Assembly: GCA_902614975.1 (NCBI GenBank)
Contig: CACMND010000007.1
Span: forward strand, 1 to 64,000
Direction of reading: 5' to 3'
Source of the DNA: an uncultured Pelagibacteraceae bacterium
GTDB taxonomy: Bacteria; Pseudomonadota; Alphaproteobacteria; Pelagibacterales; Pelagibacteraceae
DNA length: 64,000 bases
Below the pieces are notes generated by a model. The model did not search any database. It had not been told where the DNA came from and worked only from the letters and a program-made list of their open reading frames with translations. Of the stretch, positions 51,635 to 60,822 are shown piece after piece. Every line of letters starts with the position of its first letter. The stretch's first letter is position 1. The position numbers and the translations under genes were made by a program.

Positions 51635-53135
51635 AGTTTTTAAAAATAAACAAAATTTAAAATTAAAACCTGCTAAATTAGCAGTTATTGATATAGGCTC
51701 TAATTCTATTAGGATGCTAATTTATGAAGATTTTAGCTCTTCTCGTGTGCCTTTTTTCAATGAAAAAGCTGTTTGTGAACTTGGTAAAAATTTAGATAAA
51801 TCAAGAAAACTTCATAAGTCTGGTGTTGATTATGCTCAAAAAGTATTGAAGAGATTTTCAGAGATTTTAAATGTTTCTAAAATTTCTAATTTAAAAATAA
51901 TAGCAACTGCAGTTTTAAGAGAAGCAACTGATGCAAAACCATTTGTTGAATACGTAGAAAATCTTTTTAAGAAAAAAATAGAAATCTTAAGTGGAGATGA
52001 AGAAGCAATTTGTTCAGCTGAAGGTGTTAAAATTGGATTTGATAATGTAGATGGGTTAGTTGCTGATCTTGGTGGAGGTAGTTTAGAATTAGCTCGAGTT
52101 GAAAATGGTTTGATCACTAATAAAACATCTTTACCCTTAGGTGTTTTAAGATTAATTAATAATCCAATTGTAAAAAAGAGAAACCTTTCTAAATATATAA
52201 AAAAACTTTTGAGAGATGAAAAATGGTTATCTAAAAAAAAATTTGAAAATCTTTATTTAGTTGGCGGAACATGGAGAGCTTTATTTAAACTTCATCTTTT
52301 TCAAAATAAACACCCTGTCCACATAATCCATCAGTATTCAGTAAATTATGAAACTTTATCAACATTTATAGAAAAAATAGCATCGTTCAATAAAGCAAAA
52401 CTAAAAACAGTTGAATATATATCTAAATCTAGAACACCTTATCTACCATATAGCTCTATAATTTTAGATGAGATCATGAGAGCAACAAATCCAAAAAACA
52501 TAATATGTTCCATAAGCGGTATTAGGGAGGGATCTTTGACGAAAGATTACTTTAAAAATATTGATAACTCTCAAGTTTTTGAAAAATCATTAGAATATAT
52601 TTCTAAGAAGAGAGGTGATTTGGGATTAACCTACAAAAAGTATTATGAATTTATCAAACCTGTATTTGATGGTAATGAACATTTTGATGAAAAATTGCTT
52701 AATTTAGCTTGTGTTTTAAGTCATATGGATTGGGGACTTGGTGCTTTTCAAAAAGCAGAATTAGTTTTTCAAGAAACATTAAATACTCCATTATTGAGAC
52801 TTTCACATAAAGAAAGAATTCAAATAGCTCTTTCATGTTATTGGAGGTACTGCAGCATTAAATACAACCCTAAAATAGAATATTTAACTTTTTTAAATAA
52901 TAATGAAATTTTTTCTAGTAAACAAGTTGGTGCAGCCTTAAGATTTGCACATTCACTTACATCTATTTCAACTATCTTCTTAGAGGAATTTAAATTGTAT
53001 AAAAGAGGTAACTCTGTATTTTTAAAAATTCCAGCACAACACCAAGAAATAATTTCTAAACAAGTTACAAAAAGATTTAAAGCTCTGGCGAGAGAATTAT
53101 TTTTAGAACCAAGAGTAATTTATTCAAATAATTAA
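51624..53135 (+). CDS. ppx: Exopolyphosphatase / Ppx-GppA family
   Basis: AVIDIGSNSIRMLIYE, DLGGGSLELA motifs; follows ppk. Confidence 0.93.
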   Translation: MEIKVFKNKQNLKLKPAKLAVIDIGSNSIRMLIYEDFSSSRVPFFNEKAVCELGKNLDKSRKLHKSGVDYAQKVLKRFSEILNVSKISNLKIIATAVLREATDAKPFVEYVENLFKKKIEILSGDEEAICSAEGVKIGFDNVDGLVADLGGGSLELARVENGLITNKTSLPLGVLRLINNPIVKKRNLSKYIKKLLRDEKWLSKKKFENLYLVGGTWRALFKLHLFQNKHPVHIIHQYSVNYETLSTFIEKIASFNKAKLKTVEYISKSRTPYLPYSSIILDEIMRATNPKNIICSISGIREGSLTKDYFKNIDNSQVFEKSLEYISKKRGDLGLTYKKYYEFIKPVFDGNEHFDEKLLNLACVLSHMDWGLGAFQKAELVFQETLNTPLLRLSHKERIQIALSCYWRYCSIKYNPKIEYLTFLNNNEIFSSKQVGAALRFAHSLTSISTIFLEEFKLYKRGNSVFLKIPAQHQEIISKQVTKRFKALARELFLEPRVIYSNN

Positions 53136-53267
53136 TATATAATTTAATTTATTACAACTTACAGGTTAGTGATTTTTCTTCTTTAATATATTTTTAATTT
53201 TATTGAAACATATCTTTAATCCAAATGTAATATTCTTCTGTGATTAAATTGTAAACATTAAACCCCT

Positions 53268-53306
53268 GAAATACGCTCGGTATTATTATTGAGCGTATTT
53301 CTTTTT
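53268..53306 (+). terminator. Rho-independent terminator overlapping 3' end of NUDIX gene
   Basis: GAAATACGCTC/GAGCGTATTTC 11-bp perfect stem then T5 on plus strand. Confidence 0.8.
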
Positions 53307-53774
53307 ATAAAACAAATACATTCCTATATGAGATGCATTGTTAAATTTACCATTCTCAATTAATTTAATTATTTGATGATCTGAAACTATGTGGATTTTA
53401 ATTCCTTTTTCAGGCTTTGAAATTTTAATAAGATTATTACAAAAAAAACCAGTAATTTTAGTGGTGAGTCGACCTGGTTCAGAATAAAATGAAGTAATTT
53501 TTCTTAATTTATTTCTTGATTTATATCCTGTTTCTTCAATTAATTCTTTTTTAGCAGATATTAAAGCTGTTTCATGTTTTTCAATTATACCAGATGGAAA
53601 CTCAAAATTAATTTGATTTATAGGAATTCTTTTTTGTGAAACCAAAATATACTTGTTCTTAATTTTGGGTATTACTATTGAAAGGTTTGAGGTTTTTAAA
53701 AAATGATAAAATTCTTTTTTTTTAAATTTTTTATTAATTAATTTAATATTGTTTGTTAGTTTTAAATTTTTCAA
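53286..53774 (-). CDS. NUDIX hydrolase (ADP-ribose pyrophosphatase-like), TTG start coupled to aqpS stop
   Basis: GIIEKHETALISAKKELIEETGY Nudix box; upstream part of the listed ORF lies over the aquaporin frame. Confidence 0.8.
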   Translation of the reverse strand: MKNLKLTNNIKLINKKFKKKEFYHFLKTSNLSIVIPKIKNKYILVSQKRIPINQINFEFPSGIIEKHETALISAKKELIEETGYKSRNKLRKITSFYSEPGRLTTKITGFFCNNLIKISKPEKGIKIHIVSDHQIIKLIENGKFNNASHIGMYLFYKKKYAQ

Positions 53775-54430
53775 TCTTTTTCTAAGAATAATTTTTTTGC
53801 GATATAAACAGCAATTAACATACCAATTAATTCTGCAATTATATAAAAAGGAGTGTTTAAATAACTTATACCAGTAAACGACTCTGTGAATGTTCTTGCT
53901 ATTGTTACAGCAGGATTTGCAAAAGAAGTTGACGAGGTAAACCAATAACCAGCAGTGATATATAAACCAACTGATCCAGCAACAGCTATTTTACCTGATT
54001 TCATTGAACCAAAAATAATTAAAATAAGACCCAACGTAGCAACTATTTCAGAAGTAAAAATATAAATCCCACTCCTTGACTTTGTTGATAATTCAAAAAC
54101 CTGATGTTCAAAAAAGAAATTAGCTAATGCTACACCTAGCAAACATCCAAGTATCTGAGCAGAAATATAAAAGGGTAGAAGGTTTTTTTTTAACTTTCCT
54201 GTAATTGTCATAGCAATACTTACAAATGGATTGAAATGAGCCCCAGATACATCAACAAATACTGTTATTAGTACAAACAATCCAGCTCCGGTTGCCAATG
54301 TGTTTGCTATTAGCATTACTGCTATATCATTAGTTAGATTTTCTGCCATTAAACCTGATCCAACTATGATCATGACCAGAAAGCAACTTCCAATGAACTC
54401 TGAAAGAAAATATCTATTTTTATTTTTCAT
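53771..54430 (-). CDS. MIP/aquaporin family channel (AqpS-like)
   Basis: Two MIP half-repeats: GAHFNPFVS and SFANPAVTIARTF; adjacent arsC. Confidence 0.87.
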   Translation of the reverse strand: MKNKNRYFLSEFIGSCFLVMIIVGSGLMAENLTNDIAVMLIANTLATGAGLFVLITVFVDVSGAHFNPFVSIAMTITGKLKKNLLPFYISAQILGCLLGVALANFFFEHQVFELSTKSRSGIYIFTSEIVATLGLILIIFGSMKSGKIAVAGSVGLYITAGYWFTSSTSFANPAVTIARTFTESFTGISYLNTPFYIIAELIGMLIAVYIAKKLFLEKD

Positions 54431-54851
54431 CTATCCAATCTTTAATTTTATTACTTATAATATTGAAAGTTTTTCTAATGATTATTTGCTTTTCTTCGTC
54501 ATTTGCATTTTGAAGTTTAGCTACCGGATCTTCTATATCCCAATGTATAATTTGGTTTTTATCAGGCCAAATAGGACATACCTCATTATTTGCGTTGTTG
54601 CATACTGTTATTACATGATCCATTTTTAATTCTTTATTGATAAATTCTTCAAAGTTTTTAGAACTGTAATTAGTTAGATCATAACTTTTATTTTTTTCTA
54701 AAAAACTTTTAACATCTTCATTGATTTTTCCAGATGGATTACTACCAGCACTAAAAGCATTAAATTTATTTGAGTATTCGTTATTAATAATACTCTCAGC
54801 GATAATGCTTCTCGCTGAATTTCCTGTGCATACAAATAAAATATTTTTCAT
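54420..54851 (-). CDS. arsC: Arsenate reductase, LMW-PTP/thioredoxin-type ArsC
   Basis: FVCTGNSARSIIAE P-loop, DHVITVCNNANNEVCPIWP. Confidence 0.92.
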   Translation of the reverse strand: MKNILFVCTGNSARSIIAESIINNEYSNKFNAFSAGSNPSGKINEDVKSFLEKNKSYDLTNYSSKNFEEFINKELKMDHVITVCNNANNEVCPIWPDKNQIIHWDIEDPVAKLQNANDEEKQIIIRKTFNIISNKIKDWIDEK

Positions 54852-55072
54852 TAAAAAATAATTTTATAAATACCAATTACAAACAAAGGAATTTGTAATC
54901 CAAAATTAGTTAATATGGCCTTATCTTTTAATAAAAAACCCGATATTGTCCATCCAACTACACCAAGACCATGAAAATATATATTAATTGGATATATATT
55001 TAAATTTGTAAGCAATATTCCTGTTAAGACTAAAAACGTGCTTATCCATTTGAGATATTTTTTTAAAAACAT
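54851..55072 (-). CDS. Small membrane protein of unknown function
   Basis: Two or three predicted TM segments; abuts arsC. Confidence 0.6.
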   Translation of the reverse strand: MFLKKYLKWISTFLVLTGILLTNLNIYPINIYFHGLGVVGWTISGFLLKDKAILTNFGLQIPLFVIGIYKIIF

Positions 55073-55130
55073 AAAACTCCTTTCTCTATACTTATGACAG
55101 TTATGTTAAAGATTTATTAAAATTATTATT

Positions 55131-55469
55131 TTATATTAAATTGATTATGTATCTATGGATAAAATATCCTCCGATTAGCAATATTAAACCTGTAATATAA
55201 ATTATGAAAAAATTCATATTAAAAGATTTTGCAAAAAAGAAGGGTACAAAGAATAAATAACTTGCTGGTACTGCAATAAATATACTTTTTGTAAACATTA
55301 CTGTTTTTTCTGTATCATTATGCTCATAATACGAAAACAGTATCGCTATTAGTGATACCAAGGGTAATGCAATAATAAATCCAGCGAGCTTAGGATTTTG
55401 ACCAGCCAACCAACTAGAAAATGCGATAATTAAACCCCCAGCAATAATTTTAAAAAGAAAGAATAACAT
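55131..55469 (-). CDS. DUF3147-like membrane protein
   Basis: Four hydrophobic segments; AGQNPKLAGFIIALPLVS. Confidence 0.7.
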   Translation of the reverse strand: MLFFLFKIIAGGLIIAFSSWLAGQNPKLAGFIIALPLVSLIAILFSYYEHNDTEKTVMFTKSIFIAVPASYLFFVPFFFAKSFNMNFFIIYITGLILLIGGYFIHRYIINLI

Positions 55470-55498
55470 TGTTGTAAATATTTATAGTTATATACAAA

Positions 55499-55897
55499 TT
55501 ATTTAACAGAACATTTTTTGCAAAGCCCAAAGAATTCAAGATTATATTTATTGAATTTCATACCCGCTTTGTCTTGAAAATTTTTTAAATATTTTGAAAG
55601 TTTGCTGTCACTAATTTCACTTACTTCTTCACAGCTTTCACATATTGAAAATGCTGTTGCCTTAGAAATCTGACAATTTGAATTTTTGCATGCAACGAAA
55701 GCATTTCTACTTTCAATTTTGTGAATTTTTCCAATTTCAACCAATTTATCAAGCGCTCTATAAACTTGAAGAGGGGCTTTAATACCTTTTTTTTGTAAAT
55801 TATGTAAAATTGAATAAGCTTTTATGGGCTCATTTACTTTTTCAATGTAATCAAGAACTATTTGTTGATTTTTTGATAGTGTTTCCTGTTTAAGCAT
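55499..55897 (-). CDS. zur: Fur-family zinc uptake regulator Zur
   Basis: Fur-like wHTH (PLQVYRALDKLVEIGKIHKIESRNAFVAC) with CESC and CKKC; follows znuCB. Confidence 0.88.
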   Translation of the reverse strand: MLKQETLSKNQQIVLDYIEKVNEPIKAYSILHNLQKKGIKAPLQVYRALDKLVEIGKIHKIESRNAFVACKNSNCQISKATAFSICESCEEVSEISDSKLSKYLKNFQDKAGMKFNKYNLEFFGLCKKCSVK

Positions 55898-55921
55898 AGT
55901 TTTTCTTTTATCAATTTCCCA

Positions 55922-56725
55922 TTAGTTTTTCAATTGTATCGTCTGTTTAACTTTAAATAGAGATATTACAAATAATAATAACGCTGCAGCAATGATAGAT
56001 GGACCCGAAGGAGTATTGAATTGCAATGAAGAAAATAAACCCATGATTACTGATAATAATCCTCCACATATAGAAAAAATTACCATCTTTTTGGGAGTAT
56101 CTGATATGTTACGAGCCATAGCCGTTGGTATAATTAACATCCCAGTTATTAATAAAAGTCCTACAATTTTTATAGAAATTGCAATTATTGCTGCCATTAA
56201 AATAGTAAATATTGCTTTTGCTCTATCAGGATTTAATCCTTCTGCTTCTGCAAGTTCATAATTTACTGTTGAAGCAAATAAAGGTTTCCAAATTATTTTT
56301 AATACAATTAAAATTATTGCTCCTCCTCCCCATATAATTATCAAATCATCAACATTAACAGCTAATATGTCTCCAAATAATAGTCCCATGACATCAAATC
56401 TTATAAATGAGAGAAAACCAATTACCACTAAGCCAACTGCTAATGCTGAGTGAGCTAAAAGACCAAGTAAAGCATCACCGGGCAAATTAGTATTTTTTTC
56501 AAGTTTAACTAATATGATTGCTATTACTGATGAAATGATAAATATCGAAATTGCTATATTAATTTCGAATGCCAATGCCATTGTAACACCAAGTAATGCT
56601 GAATGTGCTAATGTATCTCCGAAATAAGATAATCTTCTCCAAACTACAAAGCAGCCCAAAGGACCTGTTACAAAAGCAACACCTATACCAGCAATTAAAG
56701 CTCTTATAAAAAAATCATCAAACAT
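55922..56725 (-). CDS. znuB: Zinc ABC transporter permease ZnuB
   Basis: ABC-3 permease: GPLGCFVVWRRLSYFGDTLAHSALLGV. Confidence 0.93.
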   Translation of the reverse strand: MFDDFFIRALIAGIGVAFVTGPLGCFVVWRRLSYFGDTLAHSALLGVTMALAFEINIAISIFIISSVIAIILVKLEKNTNLPGDALLGLLAHSALAVGLVVIGFLSFIRFDVMGLLFGDILAVNVDDLIIIWGGGAIILIVLKIIWKPLFASTVNYELAEAEGLNPDRAKAIFTILMAAIIAISIKIVGLLLITGMLIIPTAMARNISDTPKKMVIFSICGGLLSVIMGLFSSLQFNTPSGPSIIAAALLLFVISLFKVKQTIQLKN

Positions 56726-57472
56726 TTAATTTTTTTTTATATCTCCATCATTTGAATGAACATGATCATGCTTATGTTCATATATAGAAAGAGTTTGTGA
56801 AGCTTGTTCGCCAAATAACAGTTTATACTCATTATTCATTGCAACGTCTTTTGGTGTTCCTGAACAACACACGTGGCCATTTAAACAAATAACATGATCT
56901 GTTGCTGTCATAACAGTATGCAAATCATGAGAAATTAATAAAATTCCACAATTTAATTTATCTGCTATTTCTTTTATTAATTTATACAATGCAATCTCCC
57001 CAGTAAAATCAACTCCTTGAACCGGCTCATCCAATACTAAAAGATCAGGTTTTTTTGAAACTGCTCTTGCAAGAAGCACTCTTTGAAATTCTCCACCAGA
57101 TAAATTTCCTAAATTCTGGTTTTTAAGATGATCTGCACCCGTTAATTTTAAAGCTTCATTTATTTTTTCTTCATCGAGTTCATCTGTTAAAACCATAAAA
57201 TCACTCACTTTAAGTGGCAATGTCCAGTCAATTGAAATCTTTTGAGGAACATATCCAATTTTATCAGTAAATTTTTCTACATTGCCTTCTATATTCTTAT
57301 GAAGTCCTATCGCAATTTTTGCAGTTGTGCTTTTGCCAGAACCATTTGGCCCAATTAATGTTACTATCTTTCCTCTTTCAACAATTAAAGAAACGCCTTT
57401 TACAAGCCATTTATTCCGTTGTTTTAATCCAACTTCAGTTAATTTTACTAATACATTGTTCTCAATTGTCAT
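56726..57472 (-). CDS. znuC: Zinc ABC transporter ATPase ZnuC
   Basis: GPNGSGKSTTAK, LSGGEFQRVLLARA; His-rich C-terminus. Confidence 0.93.
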   Translation of the reverse strand: MTIENNVLVKLTEVGLKQRNKWLVKGVSLIVERGKIVTLIGPNGSGKSTTAKIAIGLHKNIEGNVEKFTDKIGYVPQKISIDWTLPLKVSDFMVLTDELDEEKINEALKLTGADHLKNQNLGNLSGGEFQRVLLARAVSKKPDLLVLDEPVQGVDFTGEIALYKLIKEIADKLNCGILLISHDLHTVMTATDHVICLNGHVCCSGTPKDVAMNNEYKLLFGEQASQTLSIYEHKHDHVHSNDGDIKKN

Positions 57473-57492
57473 TTATTACCTTGACTTATTAA

Positions 57493-57507
57493 TGTTATAT
57501 TATTACA
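57493..57507. promoter_or_regulatory. Imperfect second Zur box TGTTATATTATTACA
   Basis: One mismatch from the perfect dyad; 18 bp from Zur box 1. Confidence 0.55.
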
Positions 57508-57510
57508 CAA

Positions 57511-57525
57511 TGTTATATTATAACA
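57511..57525. promoter_or_regulatory. Zur box TGTTATATTATAACA
   Basis: Perfect dyad in the znuC/znuA divergent promoter; resembles the TGTTATANTATAACA core of proteobacterial Zur sites. Confidence 0.8.
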
Positions 57526-57544
57526 ATTAACATTAAATTAAATT

Positions 57545-58645
57545 ATGAAAAACTTAAAAAAATCAACATTAATAATTACAATATTATCTTTTTTAGCTCT
57601 TTTTACATCAGCAAAAGCAGAAATAAAAGTTGTAGCTTCAATTAAGCCTATACACTCTTTAGCTAGCTATCTGATGGATGGAGTTGCTAAACCAGACCTA
57701 ATAGTCGATGGATATTCTTCACCACATGGATTTCCGTTAAAACCATCTCATGCAAAGATGTTACAAGAAGCTGATCTTATTTTTTGGGTAGGTGAAGATC
57801 TAGAAAACTTCATGGAAAAACCATTAGATTCAATTGCAAAAAAAGCTGAAAAAATTGAGTTAATGGAAATTAAAGGTCTTAATAAATTAAAATTCAGAGA
57901 ACGAAATATTTTTGGTGATCATGATGATCACGACGATCACGGACATAAAGAAGATGGCCATAAAGAAGATGATCACGATGATCATGACCATAAAAAGAAA
58001 GATGGACATGACGACCACGATGATCACGACCACAAAAAAAAAGACGGTCATAAAGAAGACGACCACGATGATCATGACCATAAAAAGAAAGATGACCATG
58101 ATGACCACGATGATCATGCAGGACATGAAGGTCACCACCACGGTGAGCATGACCCACATATTTGGTTAGATCCAATGAATGCTAAAGTTATATTAAATGA
58201 AATGGCAGAGCATTTAATTGAAAATGATGCTAAGAACGCATCAAAATATAAAAGCAATTTAAAGGAAGCACTAAAAGATATTGATAAACTTGTTAGTGAC
58301 GTCTCTTCTGAATTAAATCAGAGTGTTGCATCAATTGTTTTCCATGATGCTTACCAATATTTTGAGAAAAGATTTAATGTTAATATATTGGGTGCTTTTA
58401 CAGTTAATACAGATGTAATGCCAGGAGCAGAGCAATTGGCTGAAATCAGAGAAATAATTGAGCATGATAAAGTAGCTTGTGTATTTTCTGAACCACAGTT
58501 TAATCCAAATATCATTAAAGCTGTAGCAAAAGATATGAATATTAAAACTGGTGTTGTAGACCCATTAGGAGCTACTTTGAATCCTGGAAAAGACTTATAT
58601 TTTGATTTAATCAGAAATATGTCTAAATCTTTTAAAGGTTGTTAA
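57545..58645 (+). CDS. znuA: Zinc ABC transporter substrate-binding protein ZnuA with long His/Asp/Lys-rich loop
   Basis: Signal peptide; SIKPIHSLASYLMDGV, HDPHIWLDPMNAK; internal DDHDDHDHKKKDGH repeats. Confidence 0.95.
   Translation: MKNLKKSTLIITILSFLALFTSAKAEIKVVASIKPIHSLASYLMDGVAKPDLIVDGYSSPHGFPLKPSHAKMLQEADLIFWVGEDLENFMEKPLDSIAKKAEKIELMEIKGLNKLKFRERNIFGDHDDHDDHGHKEDGHKEDDHDDHDHKKKDGHDDHDDHDHKKKDGHKEDDHDDHDHKKKDDHDDHDDHAGHEGHHHGEHDPHIWLDPMNAKVILNEMAEHLIENDAKNASKYKSNLKEALKDIDKLVSDVSSELNQSVASIVFHDAYQYFEKRFNVNILGAFTVNTDVMPGAEQLAEIREIIEHDKVACVFSEPQFNPNIIKAVAKDMNIKTGVVDPLGATLNPGKDLYFDLIRNMSKSFKGC
57914..58155 (+). repeat. In-frame low-complexity repeat encoding His/Asp-rich metal-binding loop
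   Basis: Repeated GAT/GAC-CAT/CAC codons and recurrent GACCATAAAAAGAAAGAT segments. Confidence 0.9.
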
Positions 58646-58688
58646 TTAAAAATTGAACTTTTGCCGTAAATAATATCTAATATTATTT

Positions 58689-59687
58689 ATGGCAACCGTT
58701 CCTTTAAGTTTAGAAGAAATTTTTCATTTAGCTAAAAAAACATTAATAGCTAACGGATGCGATGAAGAAACAGCAGATACTTTATCTACTTTAATCAAAA
58801 ATGCTGAAAGAGATGGATCATTATCTCATGGTCTATTTAGATTACCCGCTTATGTATCTGGTTTAAAAAGCGGAAAAATTAATGGTAAGGCTAGACCAGT
58901 GATTTCAAAATTAACCCCAAGTGTTGTTAAAGCAGATGGGAAAAATAGTCTTGCCCCAATGGTTTTAAAATATGGAATACCAGAACTCGTAAAAGCTGCA
59001 AAAGAAAATGGAGTTGCAGTTTTAGCAATTACTAATTCTCATCATATGGCTGCTATGTGGCCTGAGACTGAAGCAATAGCAGAGCAAGGACTTGTTGCTT
59101 TTGCCTGTACATCATATAAGCCAGCAGTTGCACCAGCAGGAGCAATTAAACCTTTATTTGGAACAAACCCAATTTCATTTGCTTGGCCAAGAAAAAATAA
59201 ACCACCTGTAGTTTATGATATGGCTACTGCATCGATGGCCATGGGAGAGGTTCAAGTTGCAAAAAGAGAAGGGCACAAGGTCCCAATAGGAACTGGTTTA
59301 ACTAAAGATGGAAAAGAAACAACAGATCCTGGTGAAATAGCAGATGGTGGAGTTTTGTTGCCATTTGGCGGCTATAAAGGCTCAGGAATAGCAATGATGG
59401 TCGAATTACTTGCTGGAGCCTTAGTTGGAGATAATTTTAGTTATGAGACGGCTGAGAAGGATACAGATGATGGTGGACCACCAAGTGGTGGAGAGTTTAT
59501 TTTAGCTATATCTCCTGACAAATTAACAAATTCTGATTGGGATAGTCATTCAAATAAATTCTTTGAGAAAATGAAATCAATGGGAGAGGTTAGGTTGCCT
59601 GGTGAAAGACGTCACAAAAACAGATTAGATACTGGACCTAGAAATATTAATGAGGAACTTGTTAATAAAATAAAATCTTTAAGTTAA
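58689..59687 (+). CDS. Malate/L-lactate dehydrogenase family oxidoreductase (possibly delta1-piperideine/pyrroline-2-carboxylate reductase type)
   Basis: NSHHMAAMWPETE, GTNPISFAWPR, LLPFGGYKGSGIAMMVELL motifs. Confidence 0.85.
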   Translation: MATVPLSLEEIFHLAKKTLIANGCDEETADTLSTLIKNAERDGSLSHGLFRLPAYVSGLKSGKINGKARPVISKLTPSVVKADGKNSLAPMVLKYGIPELVKAAKENGVAVLAITNSHHMAAMWPETEAIAEQGLVAFACTSYKPAVAPAGAIKPLFGTNPISFAWPRKNKPPVVYDMATASMAMGEVQVAKREGHKVPIGTGLTKDGKETTDPGEIADGGVLLPFGGYKGSGIAMMVELLAGALVGDNFSYETAEKDTDDGGPPSGGEFILAISPDKLTNSDWDSHSNKFFEKMKSMGEVRLPGERRHKNRLDTGPRNINEELVNKIKSLS

Positions 59688-60455
59688 TTCAATTTCAATT
59701 GGTGTGTGATCTGAAGGTTTTTGTCTTCCACGAGGAAATTTGTTAATTTTAACATCTTTCACAAGATTTATAATTGAGTTTGAAACTAAGAAATGATCAA
59801 TTCTCATGCCATTATTTTTTTGCCATGCACCACTTGTGTAATCCCAAAAAGTATATCCTTCTTTATCAGGGTGGATATATCTATATGCATCATGAAAACC
59901 TAAACTTAATAATTCTCTTAATTTTTTTCTTATCTCAAGTCTAAATAATGCATCATTTTCATATCCTTTAGGATTATGAACATCTTCTGCAGATGGAATT
60001 ATATTAAAATCACCACCAATAATTATATTTTCTTTTTTTTTTAAATAACCTTTTAACTTCTTAATTAAACTTTCTAGCCAATATAATTTGTAAGTATATT
60101 TTTCTGTATCAACAGGATTTCCATTGGGTGTGTATATGTTTATTAATTTAATAGTTTTTGATTTATGTTTTAGATCTGCAGTAATAATTCTAGATTGTTT
60201 ATTTTTGTCTTTAAAAATATCTTTTTCAATTTTGTCTAATTTTTTTTTAGAAATTATCGCAACTCCATTATATGATTTTTGACCAAATACATAATTCTGG
60301 TAATTTGATTTTTCAAAGTCTTCGTAAGGATAGTTTTCATCTTGAGCTTTGATCTCTTGCATCATTAAAATATCTGGTGAATATTTTTTTAGATACTCTT
60401 TAATATTTTCAATTCTTGCTCTTACAGAGTTAACATTCCAGGAACTAATTATCAT
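59679..60455 (-). CDS. xthA: Exodeoxyribonuclease III
   Basis: ISSWNVNSVRARIE, MMQEIKAQD, GGDFNIIPS, RIDHFLVS; start at 60455. Confidence 0.93.
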   Translation of the reverse strand: MIISSWNVNSVRARIENIKEYLKKYSPDILMMQEIKAQDENYPYEDFEKSNYQNYVFGQKSYNGVAIISKKKLDKIEKDIFKDKNKQSRIITADLKHKSKTIKLINIYTPNGNPVDTEKYTYKLYWLESLIKKLKGYLKKKENIIIGGDFNIIPSAEDVHNPKGYENDALFRLEIRKKLRELLSLGFHDAYRYIHPDKEGYTFWDYTSGAWQKNNGMRIDHFLVSNSIINLVKDVKINKFPRGRQKPSDHTPIEIELT

Positions 60456-60772
60456 TAAAGCGAGAAAGATACGCCACAACCACAAGAAGATTTGCTTTGC
60501 GGGTTGTTTATTTTAAAAGAATCTCCGATTAATTCTTTTACAAAATCAACTTCAGATCCTTTTAGTAAATCTGCCGATGTTTTGTCAATAAGGATATTGT
60601 CTTGTTGTAGATCATCATCCTTAGCAGAGTTATCAAATGAGAAATCATATTGAAATCCAGAGCATCCACCACCTTTAATAGCGATTCTAAAAAATGACCC
60701 TTTATCTTTTGATGAAAGAAGATGGTTTATCTGCTTTATAGCATTATCTGTAAATTTAATTTCTTTAATCAT
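60455..60772 (-). CDS. erpA: A-type iron-sulfur carrier (ErpA/IscA/HesB)
   Basis: KGGGCSGFQYDFSFD and SSCGCGVSF; start at 60772. Confidence 0.9.
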   Translation of the reverse strand: MIKEIKFTDNAIKQINHLLSSKDKGSFFRIAIKGGGCSGFQYDFSFDNSAKDDDLQQDNILIDKTSADLLKGSEVDFVKELIGDSFKINNPQSKSSCGCGVSFSL

Positions 60773-60822
60773 AATTAAACATTGATAAAAACAATATAAT
60801 AATATTTTGCCATTTTTAAAGA

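Noticed and set aside
53774-53945. N-terminal extension of the NUDIX ORF
   Set aside because: This part is the out-of-frame reading of the aquaporin gene; the TTG at 53774 overlapping the aqpS TGA is a more credible start
54300-54629. Plus-strand 109-aa ORF over arsC/aqpS
   Set aside because: Antisense to two well-supported genes, no domain
57914-58155. Repeat array resembling CRISPR or tandem DNA repeat
   Set aside because: Repeats are in-frame, degenerate at synonymous sites and lack unique spacers; explained by the ZnuA metal-binding loop
57887-58175. Antisense and alternate-frame ORFs (90, 93 and 85 aa) over the znuA repeat
   Set aside because: Produced by low-complexity His/Asp codon repeats; compositions (VVVMIIVVV, HDHRGH) are artefactual and znuA is clearly the coding frame
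58689-59687. Dehydrogenase considered as truncated pseudogene
   Set aside because: 332 aa is close to family length and key motifs are intact
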